From the NCBI RefSeq assembly GCF_000499385.1, contig NW_013655239.1, forward strand, positions 155,001-184,526: a stretch of DNA of 29,526 bases, written 5' to 3'. The translations under genes and the position numbers were made by a program. The notes under the pieces were generated by a model. The model saw nothing but the letters and a program-made list of their open reading frames with translations. It was not told the DNA's origin and ran no database searches. This DNA comes from Eimeria necatrix. Lineage: Eukaryota; Apicomplexa; Conoidasida; Eucoccidiorida; Eimeriidae. Shown piece after piece: positions 10,919 through 21,288 of the stretch (positions are counted from its first letter, which is position 1; every line of letters begins with the position of its first letter).

Positions 10919-11248
10919 GATACCTTGGCTGCGCCGGCTCTCCTGCAGCCTCTGCAATGCATTCCTTCACCAAATCCAACACCTGAGGCGCAGCCAGAGA
11001 GGGAGTTTAGGGGTGAGTATCTCGCGGCCAGCTCAAGCTCTTAGGGTTTAGGGTTTAGGGTTTAGGGTTTGGGGTTCGTCAGCAGCGACAAGGGCTTGGG
11101 CTTGGGGTTTGCGCACTCTGAATCCAAAGGCTTTGAAATCCACTCGAAGCTGCTGCTGCTGCTGCAGCGCAGCAAAACTCGTGCTGGAGATGCAGCAGCC
11201 AAACAAGAAGGGCGGACACTCGGGGTCACTCAGCTCTACGCGTAGACC
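8067..11248 (-). CDS. SAS6: SAS-6 centriolar cartwheel protein, N-terminus unresolved
   Basis: Resolved exons, 5' to 3' on the minus strand: 11248-11117, 10982-10871, 10612-10476, 10313-10222, 10110-9927, 9797-9441, 8779-8590, 8437-8067. Sites are GT-AG with matching phases and give 524 residues. SAS-6 builds the ninefold cartwheel of centrioles. The N-terminal globular domain is seen as GLRVELSDPECPPFLFG, then LRVDFKAFGFR joined exactly to VLDLVKECIAE, then the PISA-type stretch VLRLIETNAFREIVHLYF. Next comes a long Gln-rich coiled coil (for example ENRRLQQQLEEV, LVRELEK, KLKALEEV, QVQKLQAELEASKE), and at its end NARLNKELTSRQL, equivalent to the conserved LNKELN of SAS-6. The C-terminal tail is Gln/Ala-rich. 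Exon 3 could start at 10705 in the same phase, adding 31 Ala-rich residues; repeat polarity favours that, family length favours 10612. The first part of the domain is missing; a candidate exon lies at about 11550-11440. Confidence 0.85.
9325..9402. repeat. GGGGCCCC/CCATGG palindromic cluster in SAS-6 intron
   Basis: Repeated GGGGGCCCCCATGGG and GGGGCCCCCTAG-like palindromes lie within the longest SAS-6 intron (9440-8780, 661 bp). Resembles the GGGGCCCC-rich patch in kinase exon 1 near 4500-4600. Confidence 0.7.
10880..10918. repeat. (CAG)n run, poly-Ala codons in SAS-6 exon
   Basis: About twelve plus-strand CAG triplets. On the SAS-6 coding strand they read GCT, giving a poly-Ala run after QPRYL, where human SAS-6 has the short loop between PRFLLQL and the VVETNPF motif. 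Confidence 0.85.
11041..11076. repeat. interstitial telomere-like repeat in SAS-6 intron
   Basis: Four TTTAGGG units plus a TTTGGGG variant on the plus strand (CCCTAAA on the SAS-6 coding strand), inside the 134-bp intron 11116-10983. Confidence 0.95.
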
Positions 11249-12619
11249 CTGCAGCAGCAGCAACAGCAGCAGCAGCACGGGGTGACAAAAGCAGCGCAAA
11301 CAGCAGCACTTGCAGCAGCAGGGAGCCTCCGGAGCTTTTCCTGCCTTTTCTGCGTAGCAGCAGTAGAGGCAGCAGCGAAGCAATGGCAGCAGCAGCAGCA
11401 AGCGTGCCTCGTTGTCTTTGTAGAGCCTGAAGCAAAGGCTCCTGGCGTATCCGATGCTGCTGCTGCTGCTGCTGCTGTTGCTGCTGCACTCCTGCTGCGT
11501 GGCGATGCGGACTTTAAGGCGCGAGCTGTACATACACACCGACCCTGACCCCGCTGCCTCAGCAGCAGCAGCAGCAGCACACCAGCAGCCCTCCACGCCG
11601 CAAGGTCCTAAGTCTCTAAGCTCTTCATTGCAGCAGCAGCAGCTGCTGCTCAGCTGCTGCGTGCTGCTGCTCAGCCACCCTCTTGCAGCTGCTGTGTGAT
11701 CCGCTGATGCTGCTCCTGCTGCTGCTGCCGCTGCTGCTGCATCTGCTGTTGTAGCTGGAGCAGCAACAGCGGCCGTCTCGGGCGAGGGGCTTAGGTGCCA
11801 CGTGGGGTCCATGCAGGGGCATGCAGAGCTCTCGCCGCAGCCGCAAGCTGCTGCTGCTGCTGCGGCTGCTGCTGCTGCTGCTGCGGTAGAACTGCGGCTA
11901 CCCGCAGACAGTAGCGCGCCTCCCCTGCTGCATCCCGCTAAAGACAAAGTAGCCACTTGTCTCTGCGGATGCACGCCTCTGTGCTGCCTGTCCTGCTGCT
12001 GCTGCTGCAGAGAGCGCGGATGATGCTGCTGATGCTGAGTTAGCTGCTGCTGCTGCAGTTGAAGCTGCTGCAGTGCGACCTGCTGCCGCAACCGCTCTAG
12101 CTCCTCGTGGACATTCTGGTCGTGCTCTTGCTGTTGCGCCTGCTGCTGCTGCAGCTGGTGCTGCTGCTGGTGTTGCTGCAGCAGGTGCAGCTGCTGGTGA
12201 TGCTGATGCAGCTGCAGCAGCTGCTGCTGATGCTGCTCCGTGCTGCCGGCCTGGTGCCATTGCAGCGGCAGCTTCGGGGAAAGCGAGCTATGCTGCTGCT
12301 GCTCGTGTTGCTGACGCTGCTGCAGCTCGTAGAGCGAGTTTGGCTGCAGCAAAGGGCTGCGCAGCGGTTGCTGCTGCGCCTGCTGCGAAGCGTACACACG
12401 ATCAGCAGCAGCAGCTGCTGCTGCAGCAGTTACTGGTGCTGCTCGCACTGCAGGGCGTGCAAGGGCAGCTCCGGCCTCCATCTGGTGCAGCAACACGCAG
12501 CAGCACCTGCTGCCGTGGGCGTGGCTGCTGCTGCTGCTGCTGTTGCTGCCGTTGCTGCTAGTGCCGCTGGTGCTGCCGGTGCTGCTGTTATTTCTCACGG
12601 GAACGGTCGGGTGCAGCAA
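11249..12619 (-). CDS. Gln/His-rich coding stretch upstream of SAS-6 (extension or separate gene)
   Basis: The minus strand stays open for about 1.4 kb in the frame that enters the SAS-6 exon at 11248. From 12619 to about 11700 the triplets are in the CAG exon-type orientation and code for Gln/His/Leu-rich protein with short non-repetitive pieces (RVYASQQAQQQPLRSPLLQ, NSLYELQQRQQHEQ, NVHEELERLRQQVALQQ) and a later DPTWHLSPSPET. At 11550-11440 lie MYSSRLKVRIATQQE and RSLCFRLYKDNEAR; one may be the first strand of the SAS-6 globular domain (compare VPLQVKCKDCEER in human). Between 11440 and 11249 the triplets switch to CTG orientation, as in an intron. No donor site could be fixed. Either SAS-6 has a long disordered N-terminal extension, or a separate Gln-rich protein is encoded here. 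Confidence 0.4.
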
Positions 12620-13160
12620 CAGACAAAACAGCAGGACCTGCTGCTGTTTTGGGGGGTTCTGCTACAGAGGTTCTTCTGGGCTGCTGGCGAGCTGCCACTG
12701 CAGCCGAACTGCTACTGCGGCTGCTGCTGCTGCTGCTGCTGCTGCAGTGTGACTCCGCGCAGTTCGGCGCCTTTCAGTAGGTCATTTATGGTGCTAAAAA
12801 AGTAACTTTGCGGATGCTAGTGCTGCTGCCGTTCTCGCCAGTGCTGCAGCTCGACTCCCACCAGGATCACCACCTCCACCACCCCGCCAGAGGCAGCCCC
12901 GAGGCAGCAGCAGCAGCAGCAGCTGCTGCGCTGTTCCGTGCATATGCGTTGGAGTACAATATTTCTTTACATTTCTCGGTAACTTGTTGTGCTGACGGCT
13001 CCTGGATTTACGCGTAGAGGCGCAAGCAGCGACGGCAACAGCAAGAACACAGGCAGCAGCCGCAGCGGCGGGATGTCCTGCTGCTGCAGCAGGCTCCACT
13101 AGCTGCTGCGTGTAGCCTGCTGATCGCTGAATTGAGTCTTGCTGCTGCTGCTGCTGCGGG
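12620..13160. other. divergent spacer, candidate promoter region
   Basis: It lies between the minus-strand Gln-rich/SAS-6 unit and the plus-strand gene at 13161. It has short CTG and CAG runs (for example 12720-12744 and 12907-12926) and a moderately AT-rich patch at 12940-12990. No protein family was recognised in any frame. Confidence 0.5.
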
Positions 13161-14768
13161 ATGTGCCCACTGAGCCACTTCCAGGAGGGTTTTGGCCCCT
13201 CCGGAGCGGCAGCTGCAGGAGCAGCAGGAACAACAACAGCAGCAACAGCAGCAACCACCGCTGCGGCACCTTCTGAAGCGGCCATGGCAGCAGCACCAGC
13301 GGGCGAAGCTGCCCAAGACGTTGCAGCGGACTTATTGACGACGCTGTACACCAGCCTTCTCGGCGCTGCAGATGAGCTCTGCACCACCAGCAGCAGCGGC
13401 AGCAGTGGCAGCAGCAGCAGCAACAGCAACGCCGAAATGTGCCGTGCAGGACTGCAGCACATCGCAGCCACGGCAGCCACACTTGCGGCAGGAATGCTGC
13501 CGCAGGAGCTGCATGAAGCCCTGCAGCAAGTTGCTGCACTGTCGTCACAGGAACTAGCAGACTGCAGCAGCAACAGTGCAGCAGAGGAGGCACAACTGCA
13601 GCAGCAGCAGCCTGCTGCTCCCCGCGTCGCCGTCCCTTTCCTTTCTGTTGAGGGCCGCGACATCTGTGTGCACTTCCCAGGAGAGTCAGCAGCAGCATCA
13701 GCAGCAGCAACCACGGCAGCGGCAGCCCCTGCAGCAACAGCCACCGCAGCAGCAGCGGCAAGACATGCTGCAGATCAGCCAGCGGCTTCGAGTGCTTGCG
13801 AAGGGTCAGACGCTGCGCTTCAGCAGCCACAGGAGCCTCCGCAGCAGCAGCAGCAGCAAGACTCGCAGCAGCAGCAACAGCAGCAGCTGCAGCTGCTGGA
13901 CGAGCAGCAGCTGCGGCTGCTGTGTGCTTCTGTTGCTGTGCTGCACGATGCTGCAGTAGAGAAGCTGAAGGACTTCTGGAAGAGCGCCCCTGATTTGCTG
14001 GAGAAGGTGCAGCGGGCTGATGTTGCTGCTGCTGCTGCTGCTGAAAGCAGCAGCAACGACCAGCAGCAGCAGCCCACTGATCTGCTACTAACCACTAGTA
14101 GAGAAGGCCCTGCTGCTGCTGCACTGCAGGAGCTTGAGCAGCTTGCAGGAGGGCGAGACAACATGCTGCTGCTGCTGGGCCTAAAGCGCTCAGCAGCAGC
14201 AGCAGCAGCAACAACAACAGAAACTGATGACAGCACAAATGCGTCTGTGTTGCTTGCGGATAGCGAAGACACCCAAGCAGCAGCAGCGTCAGCAGCAGCA
14301 GCAGCAGTGACTCCAGCAGCAGCAGCAGAAGCCGGGCGGAATCCTGCAGCAGCAGCCGCCCCCCGCGTGGTCTCCCTTGCAGACATCAAAGATGTTTCAC
14401 TGCTACATGGCATGCAGCAACAGCAGCAGCAGCAGCAGCAGCAGCGAGGCAGCTGCGCTGCGACGGTTTCTGTGGTGTCTGTGGGCTCGAGCATCAGCTG
14501 CTCCCCAAGAGCAGCAGCACAGGGCAGCCCTGCAGCCGCAGCAGCAGCACCTGCTGCAGCAGCAGCGGCCACTTTGCCGGCAGCTGCCCCGGAAGCGGCG
14601 GCAGCAGCAGCAGGGAGAGGGGAACTGACGGGGCTGCAGCAAGTGGCGCTGCAGCTGCAGCAGCTGCATGCAGCAGTTCAAGAAGAGACACGCAAGCTGC
14701 AGGAATTAGCCTCCTTTTACGACCTTTTTGCTGCTCAGTCTCTGGGCCTCGCAGATGGCACACTTTAG
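13161..14768 (+). CDS. conserved-looking hypothetical protein with Ala/Gln runs (535 aa)
   Basis: A single open frame from ATG to TAG whose triplets are all in the coding-type CAG/GCA orientation. Between Ala, Gln and Ser runs lie non-repetitive blocks that look like real protein: DLLTTLYTSLLGAADEL (about residue 58), ELHEALQQVAALSSQEL, PRVAVPFLSVEGRDICVHF (about 153), a helical VEKLKDFWKSAPDLLEKV, LEQLAGGRDNMLLLLGLKR, PRVVSLADIKDVSLLHGM, and near the end LQQVALQLQQLHAAVQEE and TRKLQELASFYDLFAAQ, which predicts a short coiled coil. No signal peptide or membrane span. The family is not recognised. Upstream exons are possible because the ATG follows a CTG run. It converges on the P5A ATPase gene. 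Confidence 0.6.
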   Translation: MCPLSHFQEGFGPSGAAAAGAAGTTTAATAATTAAAPSEAAMAAAPAGEAAQDVAADLLTTLYTSLLGAADELCTTSSSGSSGSSSSNSNAEMCRAGLQHIAATAATLAAGMLPQELHEALQQVAALSSQELADCSSNSAAEEAQLQQQQPAAPRVAVPFLSVEGRDICVHFPGESAAASAAATTAAAAPAATATAAAAARHAADQPAASSACEGSDAALQQPQEPPQQQQQQDSQQQQQQQLQLLDEQQLRLLCASVAVLHDAAVEKLKDFWKSAPDLLEKVQRADVAAAAAAESSSNDQQQQPTDLLLTTSREGPAAAALQELEQLAGGRDNMLLLLGLKRSAAAAAATTTETDDSTNASVLLADSEDTQAAAASAAAAAVTPAAAAEAGRNPAAAAAPRVVSLADIKDVSLLHGMQQQQQQQQQQRGSCAATVSVVSVGSSISCSPRAAAQGSPAAAAAAPAAAAAATLPAAAPEAAAAAAGRGELTGLQQVALQLQQLHAAVQEETRKLQELASFYDLFAAQSLGLADGTL

Positions 14769-15446
14769 CTGCTGCAGCATTCACAGCGCGCTGCGGGAGC
14801 AGCAGCTGCTGCTGCCGTTCGTGCTGCTGCAGCAGGCGCAGACAAGGCTATCGCAGCTGCCGCAGCTGCCGCTGCTGCCGCATCTGCAGGACCTGCAGCG
14901 GCCGCTGCTCCGAGTTCTGCTGCTGCAGCTACTGGCAGCAGCAGCTGAAACTGGATGCTTTTTGCCGTTTCAAAGCAAACTCGCTGCCTCCAGGAGCTAG
15001 CCAACTCCCCAACTCACCACTCTGCCTGCTATATGGCTAGCTAGCCATTTATCTAGCCGATTCAGCTCTAGCTAGCTAGCCAGTGCGAGTTCAGTTCCCC
15101 TGAGAAGGACAACAGAGTAGAACTGCAACAAAGTGTCATCTGGCTAGCCAAGCACGAGCGCAGTTAGCCACCTCAACATCAAATTACAAAGCTAGCTAGC
15201 TAGCTAGCTAGCTAGCTAGTCCACGGCTGCCGGTGCAGATCGCCAAATAAAACAGACGCTGCCGCAGCATCTGCTGCTGCAGCTGCTTTCTATTGCTGCT
15301 GCTGCAGCACACTCTCCCGAAGCAGCAGTCGACGTTGCTGCAGTTGGTTGCAGCATCAGTTGCTGATGTACTTGTGTCGCGCTGGCATGCCAGCAGTTGC
15401 TTCTGCTGCGGTTCAGCAGGGTTTGCTGCTGCTAGCGCTGCAGCAG
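14769..15446. other. convergent spacer with CTG tracts and a GCTA block
   Basis: 14780-15000 is CTG-rich and open in one plus-strand frame (HSALREQQLLLPFVLLQQAQ...), but joining it to the gene before would need a 40-bp intron, so it is not called as coding. 15029-15220 is a GCTA repeat block with a pure run at about 15191-15220. 15270-15446 is again CTG-rich. It probably holds both 3' UTRs. Confidence 0.55.
15029..15220. repeat. GCTA-type repeat block
   Basis: Scattered and clustered GCTAGCTA units, ending in a pure run of about seven GCTA units near 15191-15220. Confidence 0.85.
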
Positions 15447-18400
15447 CTACTGCTGTTGCTGCTGCAGCTGAGCCGCCTGCTGAAGCGGTAGGGGCTTGAG
15501 AGGCCCCTCTCTAAATGCTGCTGCCTTTCTGCAAGCAGCAGCGATGGCCCAGGGTCCAAATATATCGAGAAGAATGAGCAGCTGCAGCTGCAGCTGCAGG
15601 CGCGTGTCAGTGAAGAGAACAAGCTCTAGCGCTTGGTTGAGAAAGGGCAGCAGCTGCAGCAGCAGCAGCAGCAGCACCAAGAATCCCCCCAGCAGCATGC
15701 GCCACAAGCGCCGGTTCTGGCGCAGCGGCTGCGACCAGGGGGCCCCCTCGTAATTCGCAAGGAAAGTTGAGAGATGCATGCAGAGAGATAAGTAGAAAAC
15801 TGCAGTGTTGACTTCATCTGGCTTGAACAGGTCCTCATCCTCGCTGCTGCTGCTGCTGCTGCTGCTGCTAGTGCCGCCGCTGCTGCTGCTGCTGCTGTCT
15901 CGCAGCGCCCGAGCCAAGACCCACGCCCTAGCGAGGCACCACACATGGAGGGCCCCTTGCCCCACGAGGGACAAAATGCCCCAAAAAGAAAAGACGGAAG
16001 TTGGCGGGGGTTTATTCCCCATGAATCCCTTTACCTGCTGCTGCTGCTGCTGCTGCTGCTGGGCGTTTTCTTCTGGGGAAGCGCTGAGACACAGCGTGAG
16101 CGTCGTAGAAAGGCAGCTTTCTATGGCTGCCTGCAGGTCGCTGTAGCGAACTCCGTCAGTAGACAAAACAGACAAAGAAAATGCAGTGACAGTGCAGTTT
16201 AGAGCAATGAGGCGGTGCATCAGCAGCAAAGAAGAGAGGCAGCAGCGGCCCTCAGACACCACGCGCGACACTACGCCAATGCCGCTGTCCCGGCAGGTGA
16301 AAGCAGCAGCAACGGAGGCGGAGCCCAGGGGCACCAGCGTGCTTTCCCCGGCCAGCCCCTCTAGCGTGCGCTCCAGCAGCTGCTGCCGCTGCTGCTGCGG
16401 CGACAGCTGCTGCTGCTGCCGCTGAGTCGCAGCAAGGCCTGCTGCACCCGGCCGCCCAGCCCCGGCAGCGCCAGCGCCAGGGCCGGCAGCAGCAGCAGCT
16501 GCTGCTGCTGCCGAGACCGCAGCACAAGGCGCGCTGGAGAGAACTGACACCCCCACTGCCGCTGTTTTCAGTGCCCCAATGTCGTTGGCCCCGTCGCCAC
16601 ACATGAGCACGGGGAATCCCTCAGCAGCAAATGCATGCACGACCTGCTGCTTCTCTCGGGGAGAAAGACGAGCGAAAACGCGCACGTATCGCACCAGCTG
16701 CCGCAGCAGCTCTTGCTGCGACGCATCCTGCTCCTGCTGCTCCTGCTGCTGCTGCTGCTGTTGCAGCGTCAGCTCTTCGCGGCAGCCCAAACGTGCTTCC
16801 TGCTCCTCCGCCGTTTCCAGCTGCTGCACCGCCGGCCGCCGCAACTGCTGCTGCCGCTGTTGCAGCTGCCGCAGCTGCTGCAGCACAGTGCCACAGACGC
16901 AAAATGAATAGTCCTGCGAAGGCTCGGGGGTCAAGGCTGCAGCAAATGGCAGCCGTACGTTGCCGTCTGAGGAGACCCACTGCAGCACGCGGTTAACCCT
17001 GCTTTCCAACACGCTGCTGCTGCTGCTGCTGCTGTTTGAGCTGCAGATGGAGTCGTTTGCTGCCGCCTCTTCTGCTGCTGCTGCTCTTCGAGCCCTGGGC
17101 TGCATTTGCTGTGAGCTGCCGGGGGACGTCTCGATGGTCTCTTCGGCCTCTGAGAGGCTGAGAAACAAAGGAAGCAGCTTGCCCGTAGCCTCCTTGCTGC
17201 TGCTGCTGTTGTTGCTGCTGCAGCCGCAGCAGCTTGGGACCCCGCAGGTGCTGGGGTGGTGTATGATGCCAACATCAGCCGCAACAGCAGCAGCTGTCAG
17301 CGCGTGGTCTCCCGTGAGCATAACCACCTGCTGGCCAGAGCGGCGCAGCAGCTGCAGCTGTTGCTGCACTCCTGGCTTAATTGCAGCGGCAAAAGCCAGA
17401 AACCCACAAAAAAGCAAATCTCGCTCCAGGGCTTCACGAGGAGAGGACTGAGGGTTCGTCGTGCACACGCGAGCAGCCACAGCCAACACGCGCAGCCCCT
17501 GCAACAGAAGCAGCACAGAAACAACAGCAGCTTCGCCTGTTCCTGCCTACAGATGCAGCAGCAATAGCTGCAGCGGCAACAGCTGCAGCAGCGACAGTTG
17601 CAGCAAGAACAGCTGCAGCGGCAACAGCTGAACAACAACTGGGGCAGCTTTGGCAGAAGCAGCAGCCACTGCCAACAGCAGAAACAGAAACGGCGACACG
17701 AGCAAAAGCAAATGTTAAAACAGCAGCAACAGCAGCAGCGGGACCCGCAGCAGCACCAGCAGAATCTGCAGCAATAGCAGGCCGCACCCTTCCAGTCAGC
17801 TCATCTGCAATAGAGTCATAAAAAGGCGGCACTTTCCCCAGAAACTGTTTTATCCGTTCTGGGGCCCCCTTAACGGCAACGATGAACCCTTTGGGCTTCT
17901 GCTGCAGCAGCTCGCGCAGCTCTTGCTGCCCCTGCTGCTGCTGCTGCTGCTGCTGGTGCAACGGCCCACGCCACACGTCTTCAGTCGTTCTATATTCCGC
18001 CACAGAAGTCGTTCGCTGGAGATTAGACGTGAAGGGGAAACACAGCAGCAGAGACACCCGAGCAGAAGCCTCTCCTCGCTCATCTGCAGCAGCAGCAACA
18101 ACAACACTAACAGCAAGGCGCCAGATGAGCGAAACGAGTTCCTCGCTGCAACATCAAACGCTGAACTCTGAGCCAGAAACGTCAGCAACACATGCAGCCA
18201 CAACAGCAAGAGCTGCAACAACAGCAACTGCAACAGCAGCAACAGCAGCTGTAATAACAGTCGCCGCAGCAGCAGCAGTTAAAACGGCAGCAGCACTAAC
18301 TTGCTAGCACGGCGGTTCTCTGGGAGGTGAGCTGCCAGCCGAAGCTCTTGAAGGCAGCAAGCTCCAGAGGGTCCCCTACGAGCACTCCTTTGCTGTCAGG

Positions 18401-18768
18401 CCTGAGGCAGTGGCAGGAGCCAACAGCAAGAGCTGTCAGCAGCGGCAGCTCCTGCAACAGCAGCAGCACCACAGTAGCAACAACAAAAGCGTGCGCGCCT
18501 CACGAAGCTGGCCAGACGGCAGATTAATCCTTCGCACACAGGAAAGCCTCGTTCTCTCATCATAGTGTACATAAAGCTATATTGTGCATTATGCACAAAT
18601 AAAACTCTAACCCTAAGCTGCAGACTACCACAGCAGACAGAGCAGCAGCCGTTTCTGCTGCCATGGGCGCTGCTTGCTGCTGCTGTTGGTGGGGCGTACC
18701 TGTCTCGGCAGCAGCGAAGGCCTGTTGCTTGTGCCTGCGTTCGCTGCGACTGGCGAGCCCTTTTTTGA

Positions 18769-18803
<35 letters not shown>

Positions 18804-20802
18804 TGTCGTGGTCTTGGGGTTTGTTGCCAACACCGAATACGCCCAGCAAGTCATAGTTGTGGAACGTGAGAGTGCCCGTCTTGTCAAAGGCAGCTACGCG
18901 CACTCCACCAGCCGCAGCAAGCCTACAGCAGCAGCAGCAGCAGGACGCACCCTTAGCAGCAGCAACTAGCGCCCCACAGCGGCAGCCCCAACAGAACACC
19001 AACTTCGTGCAGCTCGACGGCCAGGAAAAGCTATAAAGCGCGTAGCAAGGACAGGCCAACTGCAGCACCAGTAAAACGCTGCAGCAGCCGCAGCAACAGC
19101 AGCGGCGTACTTCAGCGTGTCTGTGCAGCAGATGCCAGCCCTGGCAAGATGCAGAACGCCAACAGTGAGAGTGAGAGAAAGGAGCATCGGGAACTCCGGG
19201 GGAACAACAGAAGTGATGATGTGGGAGAGAGACAACAGCAGCCGCCACATGGAGGGTTTGCGGTATTGCTGTGGCTGCAGCTGCAGCTGCTGCAGCTCCT
19301 GCTGCAGCTGCTCGGGCGACGGCTGCAGGAACTGCAGCAGTGGAGGCAGCGTAGTGTAAAAGTAAGAAAAGGGGGAGACGGGAGACGTGAACGTCACGTA
19401 GCAGCAGCAGCACAGCGCCAGCAGCAGCAGCACGAATAGAAACACCCAGCCTTCTCTGCTGCTCGAATGCGGCGCGTTCGTTGTTTCCATTAAAGTCCGC
19501 AGCAACTGCCCCTGAAACAGCAGCAGCAGCAACGGCAGCAAAAGCAGCAACAAAAAGTCTGCTCCACGCCTATGGCCTTGCAGCAGCAACGGCAGCAAAA
19601 GCAGCAACAAAAAGTCTGATCCACGCCTATGGCCTTGCAGACTTTAAATCAAATAGTTCCAACCCACAGAGACTGAGATCAATAGCATTCACTTGAAGAC
19701 TGCGTGTCAAACCCTAAACCCTAAGCACCCAACAAGCCCTGCAGCCTAAACCCTAAACCCTAAACCCTACTTCGGTGGTGGCGAACCCTGTGCGGACTGC
19801 TAGGGCTACGGGGGAGGCATTTGGAGGTCTGCAGCAGCGAAGACCCGAACCCTTGTCATTGTCCGCAGCCAACAAAGAAGTGCCTGCAAAGACCCACACT
19901 ATCAGCTTTGCTGGCCTTGGCTAGCTGCAGCCCGCCCCCGCTAGCCACAGCTAGCCATAGCTGGCCGCAGCTAGTCACAGCTGGCCACAGCTAGCCATCG
20001 CCGGCGACCCATTTCCAGGCAAGCGAGCGCTGCAGCCGCCCACAGAGGCTGCTGCTGGGAGCCGCAGCAGCTGCAGCGGAAGCCGCCGCTGCACTTCAAG
20101 ATGCTGGGACTTGAGAGCTAGAACTTGGCTTTTGGGCTCTCACCTGCAAAGAAGGCAAACTGTTTGTGCTTCCCTTGGAGGTCAAGGGCCTCATCAAGAG
20201 CCCCGACTTCTGCAGCAGTTAGCGACAGAGCCGCCTTTGCTTGGGGAATGGCCTCTCCTGAAGCAGCAGCAAAAGGAGGTACCACAGCAGCAGCAGCAGC
20301 AGCAAACATATGCAGGCCGTACCCTTGTCCGACGACGGCAGCAAGCCCTGATAGCACAAGATTGCAGCAGCTTTACTTGAAGTTTAAAGATTTCAAATCT
20401 TACCCGTCAGCAGAGACTCGTCGATCACAGCAGTTCCCTGCAGCAGCAAACCGTCCACTGGGGCCAGGACGGACCCGCTGCTGCTGCTGCTGCTGCCAAG
20501 GTCCCAGCAGAAAACGTCACCAGGCAGAAGCTCTGCTGCGTCAACGAGCTTCCACGAGCACGTGCTGCTGTTGTTGCTGCAGAGCTTGCGGTGTACGTAC
20601 ACCCGAGGCGGCACCTGCTGCATCTTCCGCACTCTCAGCAGTTCCCTCCGGTGCTTCAGCGCAGTCTGCAACAACAGCACAAACATCAGCAGCAGCAACA
20701 AAGTCTTTTCTTGCATTCAGTCTGTCACAGATTCGAACGCAGCAGCTGCAATGGAACTGGCGACGTCTCTTAGGGAGGCGAACGGCAGCAATAACAACCT
20801 GC

Positions 20803-20836
<34 letters not shown>

Positions 20837-21255
20837 TTCTGGAGCCTACCTGAGCCTCGACAATGATTAGCAGAACGAGGGTTAATAAAGGGAAGCCCCA
20901 GTAGCCATCCAGTAGCCACAGACACACGCAAGCTGTTTGGAAGCAGAAGAAAGGCGATAGCAGCTGCTGCTGCAGCAGCACGCCAAATGAAGGCACTGGC
21001 ACTTCGCAGCAATTGCGGCCAAACCGCAGCCTGGCGTCCTTTGCGAACTTATCCATGTTTCCACCTGCTGCTGCTGCCGCTGCTGTTCCCGCTGCTGCTG
21101 CTGCTGCTGCGCCTGCTGCAGGGAGCTCTATCAGCCCTGTCCAGTCCAAATAGCTGCGCAGCGGCAAATGCTGCGGGGCCTCCACTGGGAAGAAATCTGC
21201 TTTCTTTAAGTCGTACAAGTAACGCTGACCCCTGAGGGTTATGAGCAGCTCAAAC

Positions 21256-21288
<33 letters not shown>

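Noticed and set aside
11048..12619. A single 523-codon minus-strand protein ending at 11048
   Set aside because: Its end runs through the telomere-like repeat; the SAS-6 motif is continued instead by splicing at 11117 to 10982 with exact family spacing.
12794..13830. Long minus-strand frames opposite the gene at 13161
   Set aside because: They are antisense shadows of the plus-strand Ala/Gln runs.
14738..15000. A second exon of the gene at 13161 (HSALREQQLLLPFVLL...)
   Set aside because: Phase fits but the intron would be only 40 bp, and the stretch has intron-type CTG orientation.
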